A stretch of 41,013 bases of DNA from Haplosporangium gracile. Lineage: Eukaryota > Mortierellomycota > Mortierellomycetes > Mortierellales > Mortierellaceae. Made by a program: the position numbers and the translations under genes. Shown here piece by piece: positions 1-10,119 of the stretch. The notes beneath the pieces were generated by a model. It searched no databases. It saw nothing but the letters and a program-made list of their open reading frames with translations, and was not told where the DNA came from. The stretch is from NCBI GenBank assembly GCA_015499985.1, contig JAAAUF010000127.1, positions 20,928-61,940 of the forward strand. The letters are read 5' to 3'. The stretch's first letter is position 1; each line of letters opens with the position of its first letter.

Positions 1-3000
1 GCTTCGCCATCGCTGCCGCCCAGTGGAGTGCAGTGTGTCCCTCCTCATCAATCACAACATTCACGTCCAAATCCGATGGCGGTTGCGTAAGAAGGGTAGG
101 TAGGCCTAGAGAATCCGAGATAAAGTACTCCAATAGCATCTCGGCATGAGGACCGCGGACGAGCACATCTGCAGAGGTGGTCAAGGTAGCTGTGGCAGTC
201 GCAATCGAGGAAGTGGTCGATTTGCGGTCATCCTGGTCCTGATCCTGATCCTGATCCTGATCCTGATCCGAAGCCCGTGTGCGTGAGGCTGATCTCCGAA
301 CTTCCTTAGTATTGATGCTTGGAGAGTTATCCCGCAGAAAAGAGCCTTCCCGGCCGCCTTTGTTACCCTCGTCCTCTGCTTGCGAGCTGCCCTCCAGATC
401 ACCGTCCATAGTACCGTCTCCTCGTCGAGTTCTCCGCTTCCTCTGGGATGTTGTTGGAAGTTGACCCTCGTTTCTAAGAAAGATTTCATCACTAGGCCGT
501 TGATGCTTCTTGTGTGAGATTGGCGATAGGTTGCGGGTTCTGGCTGAGGGGGATGTTGAAGGTGATTCTGATGAGTATGACGAGTGGCTTTCCTTGTCCG
601 AAGCATCGTCTGTAGAAAGGTCGTCGTGTGATCGGGCTGGTGAGGGAGTCCTGCTCTGGCTCAAGCTACGATCTGATAACAGACTCATTGTGTCATCCAT
701 GCTCACATCACTGTCTATATATTGGCGGACATAGGAGAGAAGAGTATTAATAACCAGGAAGGGAAGATTTCGTAACAAAAAAGAGTTATGGCCATATGCA
801 ACAACCAGCAATTCTTACCTTCGCCACCATCATCAGAGGTTCCGGTCATGTCCTCATCCGCATCCTCGTCGCCTTCTGTTCCTGACGGTACTGCCCCAAT
901 ATCGCCTTCTTCAAACGGAGTAGAGCTTTCTCCCGGGAGCCCTATGTTTAGATCCATTGGCTTGGGCAGGATTTGAGCCGCAATGTCTATCTTTGATTTC
1001 TTCATCTTGGGTGTTCCAACTGGTGTCGATCCTGCAGGGCGAGGCTCCCGTGGTTTCCGCGGCCGGTTCGAAGCGGCAGTGATATGTTTGGGCGCCAAGG
1101 GTGGACTCGTCTTTGTGGCCTGATACTCCAGAATCGGCTGAAGAAGATGGGCGACATTGTATTCCTGACAAAGCTGAAGTCCTCGTTCATACGGAACCCA
1201 TGTGCCTATTAGGTCCAATTGAAATACACACGGTCAATTACCATGTCCTCTTTCTTGACAATGTTCAATAAATATTGCCAATGATTATTTTTTGTTAGTA
1301 CCTTGGTATTTTCCGTATCCTCCTTGGACCTTCTCGTGCTCGCCTTTCTGAACCTCCCGCTCCAGGATGCGTGTCCGCTGAGGTTTGTCAAAGTCTGCCA
1401 CCTTGAGAATCTGCGTTGCATTCAAGTATGAGTCTGATCGTCGCCTCATCACTGCAACGCCCTTGCATATCATCTCGTAAACTGGAACGCCAGAGTACGT
1501 GGCTTTGAAGATTTGGCTTGGTCCGATGGGCGCATCATGTACAGGTTTATCATCCAGCGGCAGCTGTGGCGTCAGTATTTGCGGTGGCATTGGCTGCAGT
1601 TGCGGTGGTGCCAGTTGAGGTGGTTCTGGCTGGTGGTGTTGAAATAGCTGCTGCTGTGGTGATGGGTGTGGGTGAGGGTGGATTCCTTGTTGTACCGTGC
1701 TCTGTACCATGGCTGGCTGCTCCTCCATTTTGATAGTGGTGATGCTCGGAGCCCCAGTAACATTGTCAGTCTCCATGTAATGAACGATCGAGGATGTTTG
1801 AGGCTGATGTTCTTGGGGAGGATGAGGTGGGGGAGGCATGTTCCTCTGGTCCTGCTGTTGACTGTGCGACATCCTTGTCTCTGTATTAGGATCACTCGAT
1901 ATATATGAGTTTGATGACTGATGACTCGACTGCATCGGATGCTGATAGTGCTGATGGTAGGAATCTGCTGTTGCTGAAGGAGCAGAGTGCCGCGGAGGTT
2001 CAGAGTACGCCTGCTCCGCCTGTGCGGTGTCCATGGTATGCGGTGGGTTGAGACGATGTAAAAGCTGATGCTGGTGGTCCGTCTGATGATGCTCAGTTTG
2101 CTGGCGTCGTTGCTGCTCAAACTCACGCTGGCGCCGTTCATCTTCCTCTCGTTGCCTCTGCTCCTCCAGTTGATGTCGTTGTTCGAGTTCGAGCTGCTGC
2201 TGTCGATGTAACTCCGCTAATCGTTGCTTCTCCAGTTCCCGTTGTCTTTGTTGTTCAAGATCCCGCTGCCTCAGTTGCTCCAGTTCACGTAGTTGTTGCT
2301 GTTCGAGATCGTGTTGCCGCTGATCCTCAAACTCTCTCTGTCGTTGGTCATCGAACTCTCTCTGGCGCTGCTCCTCAAACTCTCTTTTACGCTGCTCCTC
2401 GAACTCTCTTTGGCTCTGTTCTTCAAACACTCTCTTGCGTTGTTCCTCGATCTCTCGCAGCCTCTGTTCCTCAATCTCTCGCAGCCTCTGTTCCTCAATC
2501 TCCCGCTGCCGTTGTTCTTCCTGCTCGCGTTGTTTCTGTTCTTCCTCCTCGCGTAACCGCTGATCTTCCATCTCGCGTTTCTTTTGCTCCTCCAACTCGT
2601 GTTGTCGCTGTTCTTCCAGCTCCCGCTGCTTCTGTTCTTCCAGTTCCCGTTGCTTCCGAAGCTCAAGATCCTTTTTCCGCTGCAACTCGAGCTCCTGCTG
2701 GCGCTGTCGTAAGAGTTGGAGAGATGTGGGCTTTGGATCGGTCGGTGAAACAGGCGATGATTGCACGGCGGGAATGGACGATGGAGGTGGTCCTGCAGTG
2801 TTAATATTGCTGAGAGGGATCGGATGACTGATGTGGGTTTGGGAGATTGGGCTAGGGCTCGGGATCGATGACCTATGCAGAGCAGCTTGCTGTGGCATCT
2901 GTGTTGCGCTGGGGGACACCATTGGCCGAGGTGGTTGTTGTTGTTGCTGTTGTTGCTGTTGTTGTATATGTTGCTTTTGCTGTGATTGTTGCTGCTGTTG

Positions 3001-3747
3001 GGCTTGCAACTGTAGCTGATGCTGTTGTGCTTGTTGCTGTTGCAATTGTTGTTGTTGTAACTGCTGTTGTTGCTGTTGTAATTGTTGCTGCAATAATTGC
3101 TGCTGGTGAGCCTGTTGGGCTTGCTGTTGGGCTTGTTGCTGGAGCAATTGTTGCTGTCGCTGTTGTTGCAACAATGCAGCTGTTGAGGATTTGTATGGCG
3201 GAAGCACCACGGGCGAAGACATCCCTCCTCCTCCAGGCGGTCCAAATCCCATTCCTTGAGGCTGCTGTGATCCTATCGGGGAGCCGGGCAGACCAGGTGT
3301 CCGAGGCGACAGGGGTGCTCCGGGTGAGTGAATGGCTGACTGCATGACCATAGCAGCGGGATTGTTGTTTATGCTAACCATGCCCGCGGCAGGAGTGCGA
3401 TGATGGAAGGGAGGGAGACCACTGAGGGAGAGTTGGGGGTGATCTTGTGGACTGGAGAGTGGCATTCCATGCTGGTCTGTGTGGAGAATGTGATGTCTTT
3501 GATATTGCTGGTGCAGGTGTTGCTGCTGCTGCTGCTGTTGTTGTTGTTGCTGTGGGGGGTGTTGTTGTTGTGGTGGTACATGCTGCTGCTGTTGGAGCTG
3601 TTGTTGGTGATGCAGATGTTGTTGTTGTTGCTGCTGTTGTTGGAGGTGTTGCTGGCGTTGTTGTTGCTGTTGTTGTTGTTGTTGCAGATGCTGCTGATGT
3701 AGTCTATACTGGTGCTGATCCATGCTGACTCTTTGTTTGTCCTCCAA
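1..3747 (-). CDS. Mbp1-like APSES/ankyrin cell-cycle transcription factor (partial, runs off left edge)
   Basis: The family is the DNA-binding subunit of the fungal MBF/SBF complexes that drive G1/S genes. Exons are 3747-1302, 1205-819 and 714-1 (incomplete), with GT-AG introns of 96 and 104 nt. The first junction rebuilds [16 protein letters not shown], a hallmark of the Mbp1/Res APSES fold. The APSES domain covers about residues 746-850 and contains [16 protein letters not shown]. Before it lie poly-Gln tracts (about 18-78 and 192-272), an octapeptide charged repeat (368-511) and a His/Pro/Gln-rich linker. Exon 3 is an acidic Ser-rich linker with a QD repeat; the window edge cuts into the first ankyrin repeat ([12 protein letters not shown]). 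In yeast Mbp1 the APSES domain sits at the N-terminus, so the roughly 745-residue extension is odd. An alternative start at 3723 (MDQHQ) is equally possible. The family call is firm; the start is less so. Confidence 0.9.
232..270 (-). repeat. Hexanucleotide CAGGAT/CAGGAC repeat encoding (Gln-Asp)n
   Basis: A tandem hexamer in exon 3 of the Mbp1-like gene encodes alternating Gln and Asp in the acidic linker between the APSES and ankyrin regions. It keeps the exon frame. Confidence 0.85.
2215..2646 (-). repeat. 24-bp coding minisatellite (octapeptide repeat)
   Basis: Within exon 1 of the Mbp1-like gene, 18 consecutive 24-bp units encode variants of E-(L/I/F)-E-E-Q-R-x-R (residues 368-511). The units diverge slightly, so this is an old, selected repeat and not a fresh slippage tract. 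Glu and Arg/Lys alternate at i/i+4 spacing, which favours a long uninterrupted charged helix. Confidence 0.85.
2930..3175 (-). repeat. CAG/CAA poly-Gln tract 2
   Basis: Mixed CAG and CAA codons (CTG/TTG on the + strand) encode a Gln-rich stretch with interspersed Ala, Leu and His, at about residues 192-272 of the Mbp1-like protein. The mix of codons lowers but does not remove the potential for length variation. Confidence 0.85.
3510..3705 (-). repeat. CAG/CAA poly-Gln tract 1
   Basis: N-terminal Gln/His-rich low-complexity tract (about residues 15-80) of the Mbp1-like protein, encoded by mixed CAG/CAA codons. Confidence 0.85.
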
Positions 3748-4328
3748 GATGCGATGTGCTATTTGTTTTTATCCTGCTACCTACAAGGGAGCGTGCAAAA
3801 AATAAAGAAAAAGTATGTTTTGTCAATACAAAAAAAAAAAAAGGAAGAAAAAGCGATGCAACGATCAGCCGTGCTGATTGTTTGATTTACATACCCCCTT
3901 TTGATGAAAGGAATGAGAAAGAAAGAGAGGGAGAGAGAGAGAGAGAGAGAGCGAGACAGTAAGAGGATGTGCGATTGAAAGGCAGAGTAAAAAAGAAAGA
4001 CGGAGCAGGATCGCTCGGTTGCCTTCCCTTGTGTATGTTTTGTTTTTTTGTCCTACTGCTGCTAGGTATCAGTTCATGTCGAGTGCATAGAATAGTAAGG
4101 GCGGGTGTGGTGTGGCCGTAGTAGGTAGAGTAGAGTCGAGCAACGTAGAGAGCAAGAATACAGTGGATAGTTCAGCAAAAAAAAAAGAGAGAGAGTGAGG
4201 AAAAGAGTCTTGTCTGATAGTGATAGCGGAAAGACAAAAGGTGATGGAGAGACGCGTATCTATTGATTTATCTATTCCTTCCTCGCGCCACAAGCGCGTC
4301 ACACCCGCCCTGTTCTGTTTATTGGATT
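3748..4328. other. Intergenic: Mbp1-like gene 5' flank and BAR-SH3 gene 3' flank
   Basis: No gene is seen. The sequence is purine-rich on the + strand, so pyrimidine-rich on the sense strand of the Mbp1-like gene, with a poly-A run near 3831-3842 and a GA dinucleotide tract at about 3920-3956. It probably holds the promoter and leader of the Mbp1-like gene. An AATAAA on the minus strand (4318-4323) lies just past the BAR-SH3 stop codon. Confidence 0.6.
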
Positions 4329-7300
4329 TTAATGGGCGTGGAAACAGTTGTTGCACGAGCCTGGTTTAAACACATTCGCCGTAAAGTCATCGCACTGACA
4401 CTCCCGGCACGGAGCCATCGTCGACACACTCGCCTGCTGCTGCTGCTGTCCAATACATTCTCTCGGCAGATATCCTCCTTGTCCATGTCCATGACCGTGG
4501 CCATTGGGTGTCGCTGGCATCGGTGACACTCGGTTGTTATTATTGTTACTTTTGTTGTAGCCCATCATTGTCGGCGCTGAACCCGTCGGAGGTGTCGTCA
4601 CCACGTTCAGTCCTGAGTGAGGTCGAGTCGACTCTGCAGCCCCTCCCAAACGGCGAGTCGGTGGGGGAGGAGGCGCCATCCTGGATCCAACAGCCTTGCT
4701 AGTCGTCGCCATTCCCGAAGCAGGTCGACTAGGCGGCGGCGTCCCACGAACGAATGGCGCTGTAAAGGATAGTTGACGAACCATAGGTGGAGGTGGAGCT
4801 CGTCTTGCTGCTGCAATTTGAACAGGTTCAGGCTCAGACTCCGCGTAGCTTGGCTCAGGCTCCTCGTACTGTGGAGATGACTCTGCTGCTGCTGTTGCAC
4901 GCGCATAGTACGCCTGCTCGTCCATATCGTTATACCGTTTGGAATCTGAATAGTTGGAGTGCACTGAACCTTGCCGCTGCGGCAATTGAGGACGCTCGGT
5001 AGCTGGAGGCTTTTCAATTTCCTTGACATAGTTGGATGGGAACATGCCTTCATACCGTCCTCCACTTGCATCCACCAACTCACCCTCCCACCAGCCCTCG
5101 TCGATCTCGTCAATGATCCTGACAATATCGCCCTTGCGTAACGACAACTCGCCCTCGGCAGTCGCATCAAAGTTGTACAGTGCCCTGACTTGTTTGCATG
5201 CTTTCTCACGCACTGGTGCCGCTGGTATTGGTACAGGTGGAGATGGGGCTGGTACTGATGCTGAGTATCCATTTGCCCTGTTCATCCCTGTACTGTTCTT
5301 CCTGACAGGGGTTCCATTGGGAGCCAAATGAGACATGGAATTGAGGTCAGCGCCACTGTCCGGATGATGATTAGAGTTGATGGTATTTTGGCGGCGGACG
5401 TCTGAAAAGGAAGGTGCGCGATCAAGTTGGTTGCGTCTTCCTGTAGTAGCAGTAGGAGTCGGAATCGAGTGAATGCTGGAGCGGTCGTCTGAGTGGTAGG
5501 ATCGTTCCTCCTCGGGGTCAAAGGAACTTTGTCGACACATTCTGCGTTCATGCCGGGGCTGAGATGCACTTGGTGACACTGCAAACGTACTCTCGGGGAC
5601 AGCCTCGAGAATCTCGACCATCCTGCGGGCATAAGCGAGTTGGGCATCATAGTACGCCTTTAAGCTGATAACATTATCGTCCTTGAGTTGAAACAGGGCA
5701 AAGAAAAAGTAAAAAATAAAATAAAAAGGTGCACCCCCAATATTAGATCCCCGTCCATTCGTCGATTGGTTCACTTGCCAAGAGTCAAGAGCGAAATGAT
5801 TGGCAATCACAATGGGTTTGCAACTATTGCATTTTCTTTTTTTTCTTGCCTTACCTGAGATTCACTAATCGCGGACATTATTCCGAGAATGCACTCACGC
5901 GTGTCTTCGTATTTTGCCTTGGCAGCCTGCATCTCCTCCTCCCACTCCGGCTTTTCCTTCTTGGCCTTTTGAACTTTAGCCAGTTTAGCATCATAGTCGA
6001 GGCGCCTGGAATGCAACTTCTTTTGCATGGCCTAATGAACCCAATATAGAATATATCGCCGAAACAAGCATTAGGAAGGAAAGAAGTGGTAAAGTGTACT
6101 AAATTAACAATAACAATAACAATAACAATAACATACAAGAATAAGAACAATAGTAAGTCACGTCGCAAGGATAGTGTGGATGAGATTGACAGGATCTCAT
6201 CTGATTCTCTATTGTATGAACAAAGGAAACATACCTGGTATTCCTTCATCTGAGCCTGTGCCCTCTCCAGACATTCGATGTATGAGCTGTCCAATCGACT
6301 AATCTGACCACCAGGAGTGAGCAAGGTGACAATAAAAAAAAAAGAGAGAAAAAGAAAGCATGTCAGCCGGTTTGCATTGTGAAATATCATGCGTCTCTGT
6401 CCTGGCATGCATGAAAATGTCGCTTTGTTGCCGTTTGAGTTGACTGTCCGCTTGTCCTCAAGCAAAACGTATTACTTGTTCGCTTCATTTTTTTTTTTAA
6501 ACATCGTATCCATGATGCCTCAATACCACCACAAGGACAACAGGATGGAGCATAGCAACAGCACAAACAAAAGCGCACAGAACTCGACATTCAATAAATT
6601 TGTCTAGGAATAGCATGATTGATTGTGTCGGTGTCACAAAGAAAAGCAATTCGAGAGAAATTGGGTCTTACCAATTCGCCTTGTGCAGCGCCGATACTCT
6701 GGTGAGCATCGCCCATTTGGTGAAGGGCGTCTCTGTAGGATGAACCTTCAGGAAGGGTATAACTCTGGGCGGACATGCTGATACCAAACGTCTCAATCGC
6801 CAGTCCTTTGAACTTGTCGTCCCCTTCGATTCGTTTGCCTAAAAAGAACAACTGGTTAGCAACTACTTTCTTATTCATACAACGTCCAATTGGTTGTTGT
6901 TGCTGGTTGTTCAATCGCCCAGTCGGATTGCTGTTGTTAGGGGGGCAAAATCAGTCCGTCGCAGGACGGGAACCCAAGACGAAACCGAACAAATAGATGG
7001 CGCTGGATGGAGTTGACAATAGGAAAGGGAGAGAGGGAATCTATTTCTTGGTTCCTGATGTCCCTTGTTGTCTTTGTTTGGGGTTCATTTGAGCATCCTC
7101 CAAATGGGTTTTGTATGGGAGAACACAAAGAGATCCAGGTGCTGATGACCCAAGTCAAGCTGTATCGGCTGGTTGAACTTACTCATGGCTTTGAGATATG
7201 CATGCGAGGATTCATGCAGTTTGTCGAGGGTAACTCGCTGGGCCTCGGTTTCGATCTGGAGGCCATTAAAATCCTCGTCCATCCGAGTCTTTTGGGCCTT

Positions 7301-7461
7301 GCCAATCTTTTCGCCCGTCCACTATTTGTAATTGGTGAAGAATATCATGAGTTGAGTGAGAGTTTATGATCCAGGAAATGAAAAAAGATTTTGTTTTTGT
7401 ATATATGTATGTCTGTATGTATAAGTCGTACTTGTTTGAACTTGCCAATGTTCTTAATCAT
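4329..7461 (-). CDS. BAR-SH3 membrane-remodelling protein (endophilin/amphiphysin-like)
   Basis: BAR proteins bind and curve membranes in endocytosis, and the SH3 domain recruits proline-rich partners. Six exons fit: 7461-7432, 7321-7183, 6838-6672, 6303-6235, 6031-5855 and 5681-4329. All junctions are GT-AG and the frame is kept, giving 644 residues. It begins [20 protein letters not shown], a basic amphipathic segment typical of fungal BAR proteins. The BAR domain spans about 1-235 and includes [20 protein letters not shown] in exon 5. The SH3 domain is at about 359-416 with ALYNFDA, GWWEGEL and FPSNYV motifs. A Ser/Pro-rich linker follows. The last 26 residues form a Cys/His cluster: C619, C622, C624, C637, C640, H642, H644. 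Exact naming (Rvs167-like or endophilin-like) cannot be settled by eye. Confidence 0.9.
6105..6133. repeat. (AACAAT)n microsatellite in an intron
   Basis: Short perfect hexanucleotide tract inside intron 4 of the BAR-SH3 gene, between exons 4 and 5. Confidence 0.85.
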
Positions 7462-7692
7462 TCCTGTATGGAGGTTGTTTTGTGAAAAAGGCGAAGAATA
7501 AACTGAAAGAAGCACGGATAGCAAAAAAAAAATAAATGAGAGCAGTCGTGGTAAAGTGTGAAAGGAAAAGTAGGGTTTCTGAGCAGTGTGGAGGATGGTT
7601 CAAAGTTCGAGGGCGAGAAAGGAAGGATGGGTTGGAGGGGAAGTGAGAAGGAAGAAGGAAGGGAAGTGAGAAAGAAGGAGGAGGGGAAGGAA

Positions 7693-7729
<37 letters not shown>

Positions 7730-9246
7730 AAGGGAGCCAAGAAGAGAAAGGAAGGGAGACAAGAAGAAAGTGGAATGAGAGAAAAGATGTTGAGGAATGA
7801 GAGAGAAGGAGGAAGTGGAAAGTGGAAGTATGAGAAGACAAAAGAGACAAAAGAGACGAAAGACACAAAAGAGACAGCAAAAGAGAAAAAGACCGTCCTT
7901 TGTCTTAAAAGAAGTAAAAAAAAAACCGTCGAAAGACAGACTCACAGACACATAGCGTGCCACTCCTGGACACTAAAATTAGGCGGACTTGATGTCTGAC
8001 ATAACCAACGCTAACTGTTTGGACACATCATTTGCTTCCCTTCAATCTCAATGTTTCCTTTTCCACGTCGTCATTCCATCGATAGACGGATGGATTGACG
8101 CGGATCAGACATCGGTGACACAAAGATACTATGTAACAAATACAGTTGGTAATTACAGTACTAAACACAATGACGAGAACACATCAAAACGGATAGATGA
8201 CATCTCACAGCCTTGCCCTTCCTTGCCTTGCCTTGCCTTCCTTTCGACTCGGCCAGGAGCAGTGTCTCATTTTTACTAGAACTGGAAGCGCTGTTCGTTC
8301 TTCATTATTTCTCATTGTCACCCCAACTCGAAAAACGTTCACACCAGCGATCGAGTGAAACGGGAGTGGTTTATTTGCCGTTGAGTGAGCGGGTCCCTCA
8401 TGTCTCCTGTTTCTTTATTGGCAGTTGCCGAGGAATGCTCTTGTGCTAGCTACTATTCGTCGTTTGTGAATGACATGGGCATTGCGTGTGTGTGTGTCGA
8501 GCTGATTGTCGTGTGCGCATAGCGTAGTTAGTGATATTGAAGCGACATCGTTGACGATGATAAAAGAAGAAGTGATCAATATAGAACAAAAAAAAAAAGT
8601 TTCAGGAACCATCATCGTTGTTGATCCATTCAACAAAGTGAGACGGTCATCATCATATCACTTTGTGGACTTGTGGTGTCAAATGCGTTCCCTTAATGTA
8701 CATTGGCAATGAGTAATTAGTTAGCCAGACTTATACTGCGTCCGTTATCTCTTGCTACACAGGTGTGCATGGTTCTCAGTGTAGAAGAAGGCATAACAGG
8801 ACCAGAAGTATGGAAGGCGTGCCACGCAACAATGAGTGTTTTGAACCAGACCCGTGAGGATTACTGAATTCGATCAAGTGCTTGTATCGGACTGTTGGAG
8901 TGTTGGAGTGTTGGCTCAGCCTCAGTCTCAAGAAATAAAAAGATGTCAAACAACAAAAACAATCAAGCAAGAAAGGAAATAACAGAAAAGCGGAAAGAAG
9001 AACCATTCTCAATGATGCCACAAATCTTCTCTACGCATCCTTTCTATCCATACCTTTTTTTCAAAGAAGATCATCTTCATCGTCAATAGTAACGTCATTA
9101 TAGCGGCCTGTTTTTTTGTCCTTGTTGGCTGGTTGGTACACTTCAAATTTTCTCGCAAAAGAAATAAAAAGCAGGGCCCAAGCTTAGAACAACATTTCTA
9201 TTTCTTTCTCCTTTCAACAATAACAGTACACACCCACAACACCATC
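7462..9246. other. Intergenic, divergent between BAR-SH3 and IF1-like genes
   Basis: No gene can be supported in this 1.8 kb. A long purine-rich run on the + strand (about 7556-7912) forms a CT-rich sense-strand leader for the BAR-SH3 gene and includes a GT then GA dinucleotide block. The rest, about 7913-9246, is unremarkable apart from an imperfect CCTTG repeat near 8216-8240. Confidence 0.6.
7692..7731. repeat. Compound (GT)n(GA)n microsatellite
   Basis: Adjoining GT and GA dinucleotide runs inside the purine-rich 5' flank of the BAR-SH3 gene. Confidence 0.9.
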
Positions 9247-9490
9247 ATGGCTACAAACCCCCTTGGAAACCGCGAAAAGGCTGCTGAAGACGCTTACATC
9301 CGCCAAAGGGTAAATCATTCATTGAACTCGATGGACATCAGCTCATTCTCTTGTATGCCAAACACCAAAAACTGACCCCATTCTCCTTTCTTGTGCAAAC
9401 ACAACGCAATAGGAAGCAGAGAAGGCCGCTGCTGCCAAGAAGCAGAAAGAGGAGGCCGAGAAGGCTGCAGCCGCCAAGGCGAACAAGTAA
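9247..9490 (+). CDS. Short IF1-like protein (F1-ATPase inhibitor segment), 46 aa
   Basis: Two exons, 9247-9309 and 9413-9490, separated by a 103-nt GT-AG intron, encode 46 residues starting MATNPLGNREKAAEDAYIRQ. The core NREKAAEDAYIRQRE resembles the inhibitory helix of IF1/Inh1, which plugs the catalytic interface of the mitochondrial F1-ATPase when the proton gradient fails. After it come two similar Ala/Lys/Glu blocks ending ANK. Unlike known IF1 proteins I see no presequence and no long C-terminal dimerisation coiled coil. ATG context is good (CACCATCATGG), and AATAAA signals follow about 105 nt after the stop. The gene structure is convincing; the family link is by motif only. It could instead be an unrelated Ala/Lys/Glu helix. 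Confidence 0.7.
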
Positions 9491-10119
9491 ACTCCCATCT
9501 TTCTCGTTTGAGCCAACCACAATCCCCCTCAACCCTCCGACTGAATCAAGATGCACCTCCTGCTGAATTTCATTTTTGCCATGTGAATAGTAGTAATAAA
9601 TAAAATATAAAAATGAAAGAGGTATTGCAAGCGAGTGGCCAGCGACGGACGAGACAATATGGTTTGAGTTCTCGTCGCCATTTGTGTGGTAAACACTCGA
9701 ACATTGCGAATCTGTCTTGCACGAGTATTGCATTTATCTTCACAAGCGTTAGCTGACGCCGCGGGCTGCTGCCGAAGCGCGACCGTTAGCGAGCTCAAAT
9801 GGCTTGCAAAGGACTTCATTGTGCGTGGTTGAAGAAAACAAGAAAAACTGTCGCCGTTGTTTTCAATTTATCTGTTTGGAAACAGTATGAAGACAGCATC
9901 TGCGATAATACACCCGTACTAATATGCAATCACGGCCGCTTGCCAGGGGGAGAAGAAGGGAAAAGGGAAAGGAGAATTCCCCTCTGCTCAAAATACGCCC
10001 TGTCTGCCTCCTTCTGCTTTTTGGCACTCCTCTCGGCAGCAAACACAAAAAAAAACATACATCACTTTTCTTCAAACACATGGACTAAGCCTGAACTCAC
10101 ACACACACTCATACGCAGC
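9491..10119. other. Intergenic: 3' flank of IF1-like gene and promoter of next gene
   Basis: Beyond the polyadenylation signals near 9600 nothing gene-like is seen. The last 100 bases before the next ATG contain ACACAC-type sequence. Confidence 0.55.
9595..9604 (+). terminator. Polyadenylation signal of the IF1-like gene
   Basis: Two overlapping AATAAA hexamers in an A/T-rich stretch, 105-114 nt downstream of the stop codon. Confidence 0.55.

Noticed and set aside
181..606. Minus-strand frame with an Arg-Ile repeat near the left edge
   Set aside because: It is the QD hexamer repeat out of frame. The correct frame encodes the acidic linker and first ankyrin repeat and continues past the edge.
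2271..3245. Asn/Ser/Arg-rich minus-strand frame inside the Mbp1-like exon 1
   Set aside because: It is the CAG/CAA and octapeptide repeat read in another frame; the true frame runs on into the APSES domain.
4252..4257. ACGCGT (MCB-type) site upstream of the Mbp1-like gene, hinting at autoregulation
   Set aside because: The hexamer also occurs many times elsewhere, including inside coding exons (for example near 11646, 16213 and 22239), so a single copy about 500 bp upstream is not informative.
7454..7963. Ser/Leu/Phe-rich minus-strand frames upstream of the BAR-SH3 gene
   Set aside because: Translation of a purine/pyrimidine tract and dinucleotide repeats; no splice path or motif.
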